Shown: positions 53,375 through 62,118 of the stretch, one piece after another | Layout: each line of letters begins with the position of its first letter | How positions within the stretch are numbered: position 1 is the first letter of the stretch | Assembly: GCF_020907275.1 (NCBI RefSeq) | Contig: NZ_JAJJWI010000001.1 | Span: 50,150-114,149, forward strand | Direction: 5' to 3' | DNA length: 64,000 nucleotides | DNA from: Pontibacter silvestris | GTDB lineage: Bacteria; Bacteroidota; Bacteroidia; Cytophagales; Hymenobacteraceae | The notes under the pieces: model-generated | What the model was told of the DNA's origin: nothing | Databases searched by the model: none | The model's input: only the letters and a program-made list of their open reading frames with translations | Made by a program: the position numbers and the translations under genes

Positions 53375-54151
53375 TTAATTCCCTGGGTAAAAGCGGATGT
53401 CCACCTGAGAGTCAAATCCCAAACCAAGTAACTCTTCCGCATGGCCTTTGTTAATGCCAATACACAACTGCCCATGAGAATTATAAATACAGCAGCAGTC
53501 ACCGTCATCAACCTGGTTATAGTTGGAGTAAATGCGCCCCAAGGTTTCACGGCCGAAGTGAATTGTAAAAGTCCGGCCATGGGCAATCGTATCGATGCTT
53601 TCACGGGTAATATTTGTTATTAGGTTGCCGTAGCGGTCTACGTGTACCACATGGCCCATAATGGCATGATCGTTCAGGCGGAGCTGGCGGTTGAGCAGTT
53701 GCCTGAACTGGTTTGTACGTTCGCCCAAGACTTCTATATCTCCTCCTTTAGCCAAAAAAACAGCAGCCGAAGCCAACAGATCTTTTGCCGGAAAAGGCAT
53801 AAAGCTGTTATCTGTGTGCAACTCTACCAGAACATCAGGCTTGTTGTCTGTTATAAGTGAGAGAAGACCATTGTCAGCCATTAAAAAATAATGCCCTTTG
53901 TACTTTGCTGCATGATATTTGCCACTTCTATTACCGTGTGTATCTACGGCAATTAGGTGTATGGTTCCTTCAGGAAATTCACCATAAACCGAATTTAACG
54001 TATACTCCGCGTGGGCAATGTTGAAAGGTTGTACAGCATGAGAAATGTCCACGATAGAGGCTTCCGGATACTTGGAAAGAATTTTAGCTTTCACCGCAGC
54101 AACATAGTGGTCTCTATACCCAAAATCAGACAGAAACGTAATTACAGCCAT
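53375..54151 (-). CDS. SAM hydrolase / SAM-hydroxide adenosyltransferase family (DUF62)
   Basis: 258-aa cytoplasmic protein. It opens MAVITFLSDFGYRDHYVAAVKA, the DUF62 hallmark with the Asp that binds the SAM ribose, followed by IVDISHAVQPFNI and HLIAVDTHGNRSGKYHAAK; the C-terminal beta-barrel part has HVDRYGNLITNI and FTIHFGRET. Members cleave SAM to adenosine and methionine by adding hydroxide; the halogenase relatives need special loops not seen here. Role in the cell unclear. Divergent from phoH. Confidence 0.92.
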   Translation of the reverse strand: MAVITFLSDFGYRDHYVAAVKAKILSKYPEASIVDISHAVQPFNIAHAEYTLNSVYGEFPEGTIHLIAVDTHGNRSGKYHAAKYKGHYFLMADNGLLSLITDNKPDVLVELHTDNSFMPFPAKDLLASAAVFLAKGGDIEVLGERTNQFRQLLNRQLRLNDHAIMGHVVHVDRYGNLITNITRESIDTIAHGRTFTIHFGRETLGRIYSNYNQVDDGDCCCIYNSHGQLCIGINKGHAEELLGLGFDSQVDIRFYPGN

Positions 54152-54171
54152 AATACGAACTATAATTTAAG

Positions 54172-54179
54172 TAGATTTG
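54172..54179 (+). promoter_or_regulatory. -7 promoter box of phoH
   Basis: TAGATTTG fits TAnnTTTG; it lies 70 bp before the phoH start. No clear -33 partner. Confidence 0.4.
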
Positions 54180-54248
54180 TATTAATATATAACAAATATA
54201 GTTATATTAAAAGAAATATTACTAAGGTACTATATACGAGATAAACAT

Positions 54249-55301
54249 TTGGTTGAGAAAGTAATAACTCTAGAGAATATTTCTCTGATTGATTTTCTGG
54301 GGACAGAGAATCAGAACATCAAGCAACTGGCTGCTGCTTTTCCAAGCAGCAAGATTATATCCAGAGGTAACGAAATAAAGATACAAGGCCAGACGCCTGA
54401 GATCACTAAGATAAACGAAATACTTTCCTCGTTGATTGATCATTATCATAAGTTTGGAAAGATTACGCAAAATAGCGTAAACAGATACCTTTCTGACGAT
54501 TCTTTTACTGACGAAGAGGTAATTGTTACTTCTCCGGATATAATTGTGTATGGCAGTAAAGGGGGTGTCATCAAGGCAAAAACACCGAACCAGCAAAAAC
54601 TGGTTGATACGGTGTCTAAAAATGACCTGACTTTCGCGCTTGGACCTGCCGGTACAGGTAAAACCTATGTTTCTGTAGCATTGGCTGTGCGTGCGCTTAA
54701 GAACAAGGAGGTAAAGAAAATTATTATCTCCAGGCCAGTAGTGGAAGCAGGCGAAAGCCTTGGTTTTCTGCCCGGTGATATGAAAGAGAAGGTTGACCCG
54801 TATCTTCGCCCGATTTACGATGCTCTGGAGGATATGATTCCGGTTGAAAAGCTGAAGTATTACCAGGAAAATAAAATTATAGAGATTGCACCGCTGGCTT
54901 ACATGCGTGGTCGTACCCTGAACAATGCTTTTGTGTTGCTGGATGAGGCGCAGAATACCACGCCTGCCCAAATGAAGATGTTCCTGACCCGTATGGGGCC
55001 GAATGCTAAGGTGATGGTAAATGGTGATTGGTCTCAGATAGACCTGCCGCGAAACCAGCGCTCTGGGTTAATGGAGGTACTGAACATTTTACGTGGTGTA
55101 AAAGGTATAGGCTTTGTAGAAATGAGTGCAGATGATGTGGTGCGTCACAGGTTGGTAAAAGACATTGTAAATGCCTATGCCAAACTGGAGGAAGAACGCC
55201 GCGCTGCCAGGGAAGAGGCTAAAGCTGCTGATGAAAAAGATGCAGCGCCAAAACCAACAAGAGGCCGTAAAAAAACAGCCAGTAAAGAAGCTGAAGTTTA
55301 A
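54249..55301 (+). CDS. phoH: PhoH family ATPase
   Basis: 350 aa, starting at a TTG (TTG GTT GAG gives MVEKVITLENISL, the start normal for Bacteroidota PhoH); no ATG in frame fits. The N-terminal KH-like region (about 1-95) precedes the P-loop GPAGTGKTY near 133 and Walker B FVLLDEAQNT near 230. Basic low-complexity tail (KPTRGRKKTAS) at the end. RNA-related ATPase, probably linked to RNA processing or phosphate stress. Monocistronic with own terminator. Confidence 0.93.
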   Translation: MVEKVITLENISLIDFLGTENQNIKQLAAAFPSSKIISRGNEIKIQGQTPEITKINEILSSLIDHYHKFGKITQNSVNRYLSDDSFTDEEVIVTSPDIIVYGSKGGVIKAKTPNQQKLVDTVSKNDLTFALGPAGTGKTYVSVALAVRALKNKEVKKIIISRPVVEAGESLGFLPGDMKEKVDPYLRPIYDALEDMIPVEKLKYYQENKIIEIAPLAYMRGRTLNNAFVLLDEAQNTTPAQMKMFLTRMGPNAKVMVNGDWSQIDLPRNQRSGLMEVLNILRGVKGIGFVEMSADDVVRHRLVKDIVNAYAKLEEERRAAREEAKAADEKDAAPKPTRGRKKTASKEAEV

Positions 55302-55318
55302 CAGAATGAAGTGATATT

Positions 55319-55353
55319 AAAACCCGGCAACTCTCATCAGTTGCCGGGTTTTG
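55319..55353 (+). terminator. rho-independent terminator of phoH
   Basis: Perfect stem AAAACCCGGCAACT / AGTTGCCGGGTTTT with a 6-nt loop, 17 bp past the stop codon. Confidence 0.9.
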
Positions 55354-55389
55354 TTTGCTAAATGCTTAGCTTTGCGTTTTATATTTTAG

Positions 55390-55818
55390 ATGATTAAGCT
55401 TATAAGAGCAGAAAGCGAGCAGGATTTAAATGCTGCTTTCAGTGTAAGAGAAAAAGTATTTGTGCAGGAACAGCAAGTACCCCGCAATGCTGAATATGAC
55501 TCGTTTGAGGAAATAGCGAAACATTACCTGGCTACCTGTGAAGGAGTGCCTTGCGGTGCTGCCCGTTGGCGCATAACAGAGCATGGCATAAAACTGGAGC
55601 GTTTTGCTGTATTGCAGGAGTATCGAAACAAGAATGTTGGCAGCCTCATATTGCAGAAAGTTCTAAAAGACGTGCTTGCTACACATGCAGATAAAAATGT
55701 GTACCTGCATGCTCAGTTGCCTGCAGTAAACTTTTACAAGCGCCATGGCTTTGTAGCCAAAGGTGATATGTTCAGTGAGTGCGATATCCAACATTATAAA
55801 ATGTACTACAGAGGCTGA
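55390..55818 (+). CDS. GNAT family N-acetyltransferase (ElaA-like)
   Basis: 142-aa GNAT domain filling the whole protein. The opening SVREKVFVQEQQVP and the LERFAVLQEYRNKNVGSLILQKVL block (acetyl-CoA pyrophosphate loop, with Asn in place of the first Gly) are typical of the ElaA/YjcF group. The C-terminal AVNFYKRHGFVAKGDMF completes it. Substrate unknown. Its stop codon overlaps the comEC start (TGATG), so the two are translationally coupled. Confidence 0.9.
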   Translation: MIKLIRAESEQDLNAAFSVREKVFVQEQQVPRNAEYDSFEEIAKHYLATCEGVPCGAARWRITEHGIKLERFAVLQEYRNKNVGSLILQKVLKDVLATHADKNVYLHAQLPAVNFYKRHGFVAKGDMFSECDIQHYKMYYRG

Positions 55819-57929
55819 TGTTGCGCTGGGCGCCATATCCTTTAGTTCGTGTAACGCTTGCCTTTATAGCAGGAATTCTGCTTTACATAAGCGCCGGTAG
55901 AGAGTTTAGGTATAGCACTGAACTGTTTGCTTTTTTTGCCGTTGCTTTTATGGCAGCGCTTTTTGCTGCCCAAAGGCTAAAAACGACGTTTGCTACTAAT
56001 ATAGCAGGCATAGTGGCTGTGCTGTGTTTTGTAACAGCAGGCATCTGGGCTACCGGTTACCATACAGAAATACATCACCCAAAACACCTGAGTAAGCTGG
56101 AGCAAAAGCCAGAGTATTATTTAGGTGTAGTAGATGATTATGTGGTTCAGAAACCTGGCTACCAGAGTACTGTGTTAAAAGTACTGCAAGTGCAGGCAAA
56201 TAGTAACTGGCAAAGTGCGGAAGGCAGGATACAGTTATCGGTGCCGCACGATTCGGAGCAGATGTATGAATTAAATTACGGTGATGTGCTGCTCATAAAA
56301 GGAGCACCAGATCCAGTAGCATCTCCTGCTAACCCCAATCAATTCGACTACCGGCAGTACCTGGCCAACAAGAGCATCCACTTTCGGCATTACCTGCAGC
56401 CTTTGCAGTTTCAAAAAGTTACCTCTGCGCCACCTAACCCCATCTTAAGCTTCGGTATTAAGTTACGTCGCAAACTAGACAATATTCTTCGGGAGCGGAT
56501 AGAAGGAAAGCAGCAGTACGATATTTCGTCGGCTCTTGTACTAGGCATAAAAGATGACCTGGATAATGCTATCCGAAATGCTTATGCTAATACTGGTACC
56601 ATGCATGTGCTGGCTGTGTCTGGGTTACATGTAGGGCTTATCTATGGCCTGCTTATGCTGTTTTTCAGCCGTTATATAGGAGGGAAATGGTGGCAACGGC
56701 TAAGTGCGGCAATTATCATTTTAGGGGCACTCGGACTGTATGCCCTCATGACAGGTTTATCTCCTTCGGTTATGCGGGCAGTGGTGATGTTTAGTGTTGT
56801 TACCGTAGCAAAAGCAAGCAGAAGGAACGGAAACATTTACAATACAGTGGCTTGTGCTGCCCTTGTTCTGCTTTGCTGGAACCCTTACAGCTTGCTTGAA
56901 GTTGGCTTTCAGTTGTCTTTCCTGGCCGTGCTGGGTATTGTGTACCTGCAGCCTCGCTTAAAAGAATTACTGGAGTTAGATAATCAATTACTAGATAAAA
57001 TTTGGGAGTTAGGTTCAATAGCTGTGGCAGCACAATTGGCTACCCTTCCTTTAGGTTTATTTTATTTTCATCAGTTCCCGGTGTACTTCTGGTTTGCTAA
57101 TATAATAGTAGTTCCATTGGCTTCTTTTGTGCTCTATTTTGGGATAGCAGCGTTGGCATTTTTGTGGGTACCACTGCTGGGAGATCTGCTTTTTGCCATT
57201 CATACTGGTTTAATCTGGTGCATGAACAAGTTTAACCTGTTGCTGACCAGTTTACCTTATGCAATAATGAACGGCGTAGACATTAACCTTTTGCAAACGG
57301 TGCTGTTGTATGTGCTCATTCTGCTACTGATATTCTTTTTTGCAGGTCGTCGGATTAAATATTTTGCAATGGCTGTCTGTGTAGTAGCAGTTTTGTCTAT
57401 TCAGGAATTGGCAGAGGTTATACAACAAAAGCATCAGCAGGAGCTGACAGTGTATAATGTGCGTGGTGCTACGGCTGTTTCATTTGTAAAAGGGCAGCAG
57501 GCAACCGTATTGGCAGATTCTTCTTTGTTGATAAGCCCAGATAACTATACTTTCAATATTCAACCTCATTTATGGCATCTTGGAGTTTACGCTCCTGAGC
57601 TACAGGAATGGGAAACGGCTTCTGAAGGTGTGGCTTCTTCTTTGCTCCCGGATGGGAATAAGCTGTATGTCTGGAATGGGCAAAAGGTGCTGCTGCTATC
57701 GGAAACTCCAAAATTTGAACCAGTGGGGGAGGTTAAAGTTGATTTTATCATCCTGAAAAACAACGTGCGCTTGAAGCCAGAGGAGTTCAAGAGATATACA
57801 TTTAATAACATCGTGTTAGATGGATCCAGCTCATTTTGGTACAGGCAGAAATTGCATGAGCAGTTAGCTGCTGCAGGCTTGCCTTATTATGATGTGGTGG
57901 ATAAGGGGGCTTTGGTTGTGGAATTATAG
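55818..57929 (+). CDS. comEC: ComEC/Rec2 family DNA uptake channel, without beta-lactamase domain
   Basis: 703-aa polytopic inner-membrane protein. The N-terminal DUF4131 OB-type domain follows two helices (about 30-200), then the competence domain with several helices (about 235-510, including MHVLAVSGLHVGLIYGLLM and GLSPSVMRAVVMF). The last ~170 residues lack the HxHxDH metallo-beta-lactamase motif of full-length ComEC; this short form is usual in Bacteroidota. It forms the channel for single-stranded DNA import during natural transformation. Overlaps the GNAT gene by one base. Confidence 0.92.
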   Translation: MLRWAPYPLVRVTLAFIAGILLYISAGREFRYSTELFAFFAVAFMAALFAAQRLKTTFATNIAGIVAVLCFVTAGIWATGYHTEIHHPKHLSKLEQKPEYYLGVVDDYVVQKPGYQSTVLKVLQVQANSNWQSAEGRIQLSVPHDSEQMYELNYGDVLLIKGAPDPVASPANPNQFDYRQYLANKSIHFRHYLQPLQFQKVTSAPPNPILSFGIKLRRKLDNILRERIEGKQQYDISSALVLGIKDDLDNAIRNAYANTGTMHVLAVSGLHVGLIYGLLMLFFSRYIGGKWWQRLSAAIIILGALGLYALMTGLSPSVMRAVVMFSVVTVAKASRRNGNIYNTVACAALVLLCWNPYSLLEVGFQLSFLAVLGIVYLQPRLKELLELDNQLLDKIWELGSIAVAAQLATLPLGLFYFHQFPVYFWFANIIVVPLASFVLYFGIAALAFLWVPLLGDLLFAIHTGLIWCMNKFNLLLTSLPYAIMNGVDINLLQTVLLYVLILLLIFFFAGRRIKYFAMAVCVVAVLSIQELAEVIQQKHQQELTVYNVRGATAVSFVKGQQATVLADSSLLISPDNYTFNIQPHLWHLGVYAPELQEWETASEGVASSLLPDGNKLYVWNGQKVLLLSETPKFEPVGEVKVDFIILKNNVRLKPEEFKRYTFNNIVLDGSSSFWYRQKLHEQLAAAGLPYYDVVDKGALVVEL

Positions 57930-57993
57930 AGGCCTGCCTTTGTGCTGTATAGGAGGAACTTATCAGTTCTCATTACATCTCCTAAAAAATATT

Positions 57994-58001
57994 TAATTTT
58001 G
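57994..58001 (+). promoter_or_regulatory. -7 promoter box directly before rlmD
   Basis: TAATTTTG matches TAnnTTTG and ends 7 bp before the GTG start codon at 58009, so transcription would begin at or next to the start codon. No clear TTTG at -33. Confidence 0.4.
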
Positions 58002-58008
58002 CAGTATT

Positions 58009-59418
58009 GTGAGAAATAAACATAAAAAGAAGTTCGAGATTCTCGAAAATATCAGAATAGAGGAAATGGTGGCCGAAGGCAAATGCCTGGCGCGCCATAA
58101 CAGCATGGTTATATTTGTGGGGGGCGTGGCTCCCGGCGATGTGGTGGACCTGCGTATAACCCGCAAAAAGAAAAGTTTTCTGGAGGCAGAGGCAGTTAAG
58201 TTTCATGCCTATTCAGAGCTGCGCGTAGAGCCGTTCTGCGAGCATTTTGGTGTTTGTGGCGGCTGTAAGTGGCAACACATCGGCTATGATACTCAGCTGC
58301 TTTATAAGCAAAAGCAGGTGAAAGATAACCTGGAGCGGATTGGGAAAGTAGCTTTGCCTGCTTTTGATCCTATTATGGGTTCAGCAAAAGATAGGTATTA
58401 TCGCAATAAGCTGGAGTTTACGTTCTCTGGGAACGGCTGGCTAACCAAAGAGCAGATTAATTCAGGGGAAGAGTTTGATCGTTATGCACTGGGATTTCAT
58501 ATACCAGGGCGCTTCGATAAGATACTGGACATTCAGAACTGCTATCTTCAGCCTGACCCGTCTAACCCCATTCGGCTGGAAGTAAGAAAGTATGCTAGAG
58601 AGCATAACCTGGAGTTTTTTGATCTGGTAAAGCAAGAAGGCTTTCTGCGAAACCTCATCGTTCGTACAGCAAACACGGGCGAGGTAATGGTAATACTACA
58701 GGTGAAGCATGATGATCAGCAGGCAATAACTGGTATTCTTGATCATTTACAGGTGACCTTCCCGGAAATTTCGTCGCTGCAGTATGTGGTAAACGGGAAA
58801 GGGAATGAGACATTTCATGACCTGGAGGTAGTTTGCTATAAAGGCTTACCTTATATACATGAAGAGATGGAAGGTATCCGTTTCCGTGTAGGGCCGAAGT
58901 CTTTCTACCAGACCAATACTGATCAGGCTTATGAGCTTTACAGGAAGACGCGTGAATTTGCAGGACTGACAGGGGAGGAGCTGGTTTATGACCTTTATAC
59001 AGGGGCCGGTACTATTGCCAACTTTGTAGCCAGACAGTGCCGCGAAGTAATCGGTATTGAATATGTGCCGAGTGCTATTGAAGATGCTAAAATCAATTCA
59101 CAGATCAACAATATTTCGAACACTACTTTTTATGCCGGTGATATGAAAGATATTCTTTCTGATGAGCTGATTGAGCGCCACGGCAGACCGGATGTGGTTA
59201 TCACAGATCCGCCGCGTGCTGGTATGCACCAAGATGTAGTGGAGAAACTGCTGCAGGTGCATCCGAACCGTATTGTGTACGTAAGCTGTAACCCGGCAAC
59301 GCAGGCACGTGATCTGGAACTGCTTTCAGAGAAATATGACGTGGCACGTGTACAGCCTGTTGATATGTTCCCGCAGACGCATCACGTAGAAAATATTGTA
59401 CTGTTGAACAGACGTTAG
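58009..59418 (+). CDS. rlmD: 23S rRNA (uracil-C5)-methyltransferase, RlmD/RumA family
   Basis: 469 aa from GTG at 58009 (MRNKHKKKFEIL). TRAM domain at about 10-70; Fe-S cluster Cys in FCEHFGVCGGCKWQH near 80-92; SAM-binding YDLYTGAGTIANF near 325; the catalytic Cys in VYVSCNPATQ near 425, with ITDPPRAGM before it. Methylates a uridine of 23S rRNA (U1939 in E. coli numbering; target not provable here). A -7 box ends only 7 bp before the start, so the mRNA may be leaderless. Confidence 0.94.
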   Translation: MRNKHKKKFEILENIRIEEMVAEGKCLARHNSMVIFVGGVAPGDVVDLRITRKKKSFLEAEAVKFHAYSELRVEPFCEHFGVCGGCKWQHIGYDTQLLYKQKQVKDNLERIGKVALPAFDPIMGSAKDRYYRNKLEFTFSGNGWLTKEQINSGEEFDRYALGFHIPGRFDKILDIQNCYLQPDPSNPIRLEVRKYAREHNLEFFDLVKQEGFLRNLIVRTANTGEVMVILQVKHDDQQAITGILDHLQVTFPEISSLQYVVNGKGNETFHDLEVVCYKGLPYIHEEMEGIRFRVGPKSFYQTNTDQAYELYRKTREFAGLTGEELVYDLYTGAGTIANFVARQCREVIGIEYVPSAIEDAKINSQINNISNTTFYAGDMKDILSDELIERHGRPDVVITDPPRAGMHQDVVEKLLQVHPNRIVYVSCNPATQARDLELLSEKYDVARVQPVDMFPQTHHVENIVLLNRR

Positions 59419-59520
59419 AACCTGGATACCAGACGTTAGTTGTTAGACATCAGAATAAGTAAGTTATCAATAACAGGAAAAATCTAGCATCTAAAGTCTG
59501 ACATCTATTATCTAAAATAA
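59419..59520. repeat. degenerate TCTAA-type short repeats
   Basis: Several copies of TCTAA/TTAGA-type words, including two copies of CAGACGTTAG and the mirrored pair TTGTTAGACATCAGA and TCTGACATCTATTATC, which can form a weak hairpin. This kind of word cluster occurs between genes in many Cytophagales; here it fills the gap between rlmD and the next gene. Confidence 0.4.
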
Positions 59521-59523
59521 AGT

Positions 59524-59892
59524 ATGGAAAACGATCCGGAATTAAATGGTAAATACTTAGGCACTATTTCAAAGGACTTTGTGGTAGTGGCCGAAACGTT
59601 GAAAGAAGCATCATACCAGGTGCGGAAGCGTAAAATATCTGATTACCCTATTTTTGTGTTTAGCCGCACCCAGGTACCTGTGGGTTCTGTATTTTTAGCG
59701 AAAGAAGAAGTGGCGCTGGAGTGGCATATTAATGCCTCTTATCTGGAGGACTTCGTACAGCGCCAGCTTATAACTGAAGAGAAGGTAGACGAATTTAAAG
59801 CCGCTTACAAAGATGCAGATGAATATTGCTGCCTGTTTGTGGTAGACGGAGACTTCCAGAATTTTGTATTTATTCCGTTTCCAGAAGACTAG
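59524..59892 (+). CDS. conserved hypothetical protein
   Basis: 122-aa soluble acidic protein I cannot name. Predicted alpha/beta with a DFVVVAETLKEASYQVRKRK start, a strand-loop-strand YPIFVFSRTQVPVGSVF, a helix ASYLEDFVQRQLITEEKVDEF and a closing LFVVDGDFQNFVFIPFP. No signal peptide or known motif. Lies 105 bp after rlmD, with a strong terminator after it. Confidence 0.75.
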   Translation: MENDPELNGKYLGTISKDFVVVAETLKEASYQVRKRKISDYPIFVFSRTQVPVGSVFLAKEEVALEWHINASYLEDFVQRQLITEEKVDEFKAAYKDADEYCCLFVVDGDFQNFVFIPFPED

Positions 59893-59947
59893 GAGGCAAG
59901 GTATTAGATAACACCGTTTAGGCTAAAAGCATTAAACCAATCTATAT

Positions 59948-59989
59948 AAGCAAAGGCAAGCTAATGAAAGGAAGCTTGCCTTTGCTTTA
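59948..59989. terminator. 15-bp hairpin between convergent genes
   Basis: Arms AAGCAAAGGCAAGCT and AGCTTGCCTTTGCTT around a 10-nt loop, serving the hypothetical gene (plus) and thiL (minus). Confidence 0.85.
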
Positions 59990-60004
59990 TCTAAAGTATA
60001 GTAT

Positions 60005-61030
60005 CTAAAAGTGCTTCCAGCCCTGTGCCTGTAGAGGGAATGCCTGGCCGTGCTTATTTGCCAGGTTTATACCTTCGCTCTTTTCTGTGATCTTGCCAAT
60101 AATGCTAATGTCCGGGTTGTTCTTTACCTTATCGTAGTCTGACAATGGCACTGTAAAGAGTAGCTCATAGTCTTCTCCACCGTTCAGAATGCAAGTAAAA
60201 GGATCAAGGTTGAACTCTACAGCAGTTTCAAGCATCTGCTGATCGGCAGGCAGGTTGTCTTTGTAAATAGTAGCGCCTACATTAGATTGGGTGCATATAT
60301 GAAACAGTTCAGAAGCTAATCCATCAGATACATCAATCATAGCAGTTGGCTTAACGTTCAGCTCTTTCAGCTCATGAATAACATCCATACGGGCTTGTGG
60401 CCGCAGCTGGCGCCCCACAACATATTGTTTGCTTTCCAGTTCCGGTTGCATCTCCGGGTCTGCCAGAAAAGCTTGCTTTTCGCGCTCCAGAACCTGCAAA
60501 CCTAAGTAAGCAGCACCTAAGTCTCCCGTAACACATATAAGGTCGTTTACTTTAGCTCCACTGCGTAGAACAGCTTCATCTTTTGCCACTTCCCCAATAG
60601 CTGTCACACTAATTACTAAGCCTGCTCTGGAAGAGGTTGTGTCGCCGCCAACCAAATCTACCTTATAATCTTCACAGGCCAGCCTGATGCCTTCATAGAG
60701 TTCTTCAACAGCTTCTACAGTGTATCGCGCACCCAAGGCTATGTTTACCGTAATTTGCGTCGGGTTCGCATTCATGGCTGCAATATCCGATACATTTACG
60801 GCCACTGCTTTATAGCCTAAATGTTTCAGCGGGCAAAAAGTCAGGTCGAAATGTACTCCCTCCAGCAACATATCAGAAGAAACGACAATCTGTTTTTCCT
60901 TGGGTTCAATAACCGCAGCATCGTCGCCTATGCCTTTTACCGTAGACGCTTGGGTAAGCTCTATCTTTTCGTTTATCAGTTTGATCAGGCCAAACTCGCC
61001 TAATTCGCTTAATGGCGTATAATTACTCAT
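60005..61030 (-). CDS. thiL: thiamine-monophosphate kinase
   Basis: 341-aa PurM-like ATP-dependent kinase that converts thiamine phosphate to thiamine diphosphate. Metal and nucleotide motifs: KGIGDDAAVI near 32, SSDMLLEGVHF near 51, NVSDIAAMNA near 80 and LVGGDTTSS near 124. The C-terminal PurM half has MIDVSDGLASELFHI and LNGGEDYELLF. Normal length. No thi gene adjacent and no TPP riboswitch seen. A -7 box TACTTTTG is on the minus strand at 61053-61060. Confidence 0.95.
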   Translation of the reverse strand: MSNYTPLSELGEFGLIKLINEKIELTQASTVKGIGDDAAVIEPKEKQIVVSSDMLLEGVHFDLTFCPLKHLGYKAVAVNVSDIAAMNANPTQITVNIALGARYTVEAVEELYEGIRLACEDYKVDLVGGDTTSSRAGLVISVTAIGEVAKDEAVLRSGAKVNDLICVTGDLGAAYLGLQVLEREKQAFLADPEMQPELESKQYVVGRQLRPQARMDVIHELKELNVKPTAMIDVSDGLASELFHICTQSNVGATIYKDNLPADQQMLETAVEFNLDPFTCILNGGEDYELLFTVPLSDYDKVKNNPDISIIGKITEKSEGINLANKHGQAFPLQAQGWKHF

Positions 61031-61052
61031 TGTCTCGTCATCTTTATCTCTG

Positions 61053-61060
61053 CAAAAGTA
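61053..61060 (-). promoter_or_regulatory. -7 promoter box of thiL
   Basis: TACTTTTG on the minus strand, 22 bp before the start codon, fits TAnnTTTG. No clear -33. Confidence 0.45.
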
Positions 61061-61285
61061 CGAAAATTAAAGGAGATGGTACAGGAGAGGATGAAGCAGG
61101 AAGGGAGAGACATGCTACGTGTTTATTGAGATATTCTGAATGCTGTTGCCGTTCCTGAATATAAATGCCTTATAGATCTTTGCTTAGTAATTGCAGAAAA
61201 AGAAACATGGCATACAGTATTGTCTCGTAACAGCCTTAGTAGTCTTTCGTTTTGAAGAGAAATAACAACTTAAGCAGAATAGCCT

Positions 61286-61936
61286 ATGCAACCAAACCTT
61301 GTCTCTCCTCCACCCTGGCAGCTTACCGGAGATGGAGTTGTCCTCCTATATCATTTCCCGGATGAGTTTAACAAGCAATATAGCTTTATGGCAGATTACC
61401 AGCAACAAGCCTATAAAGGTTGGGTAGGAGCTGTGATGATGGTAGATTATAAAACCTCGGGAGTGGGGCCATACCGGGAATTGATTTTTATTCCTGGCTT
61501 GTTTGACCTAAATGGTAAACTGTCATTTTCTATCTCCAAGATATATGTGTCTACTTACGACAGTGTGTGGAACGGCATACAGAATTGGGGAATTCCGAAG
61601 GAACTTGCTGATTTTAGCGTGGCAACATATGCTGATGGTACCAAAGAGTTTGAGGTGAGTAAAAATGACAAAACCTTCTTCGAAGCCTCTTTAAAGCCGT
61701 TTGGCATCCGGTTACCAATTACAACTAAGGTGCTTCCGTTGGTTCGGGTAATACAGCAGCTCCGCGACCAGTTACTGCTAACTCGCCTGGATGCCAGGGG
61801 GCAAACACAACTGTCTTCACTGAAAAGCATTTATAGCGATGCCAGCTTTTTCCCGCCTGTACACCAGCTAAAGCCTTTGGTTTCCATGTCTGTTCATGAT
61901 TTCCTGATGACTTTTCCAGTACCAACTGTACTTTAA
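61286..61936 (+). CDS. acetoacetate decarboxylase-like (ADC superfamily) protein
   Basis: 216-aa protein that matches the ADC beta-barrel: PPPWQLTGDGVVLLYHF at the start, YRELIFIPGLF, ISKIYVSTYDSVWNGIQNWGIPKELADF in the middle, which includes the block where the Schiff-base Lys lies in true acetoacetate decarboxylases (here GIPKELADF). The C-terminal part is shorter than usual. Whether it is an active decarboxylase is uncertain. Monocistronic, facing away from thiL. Confidence 0.75.
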   Translation: MQPNLVSPPPWQLTGDGVVLLYHFPDEFNKQYSFMADYQQQAYKGWVGAVMMVDYKTSGVGPYRELIFIPGLFDLNGKLSFSISKIYVSTYDSVWNGIQNWGIPKELADFSVATYADGTKEFEVSKNDKTFFEASLKPFGIRLPITTKVLPLVRVIQQLRDQLLLTRLDARGQTQLSSLKSIYSDASFFPPVHQLKPLVSMSVHDFLMTFPVPTVL

Positions 61937-62118
61937 AAATCTGAACCTGCACTGGTTAGTACTTCTGCCTGATGGATGTTCTTGTCTCTGAATAAAGTAG
62001 TAGCTTTGCACTAATTACCATAACATAAACAACAGGCGGAGTCTGGTAAATTTACTCTGTTCTAACAAGATGCTGTGCCTGATGTGTTGATACTTGTGTC
62101 TTAAAGTTTTTATTCGGG

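Noticed and set aside
54270..54971. 233-codon open frame antisense to phoH
   Set aside because: Overlaps the P-loop gene fully; no domain or start signal.
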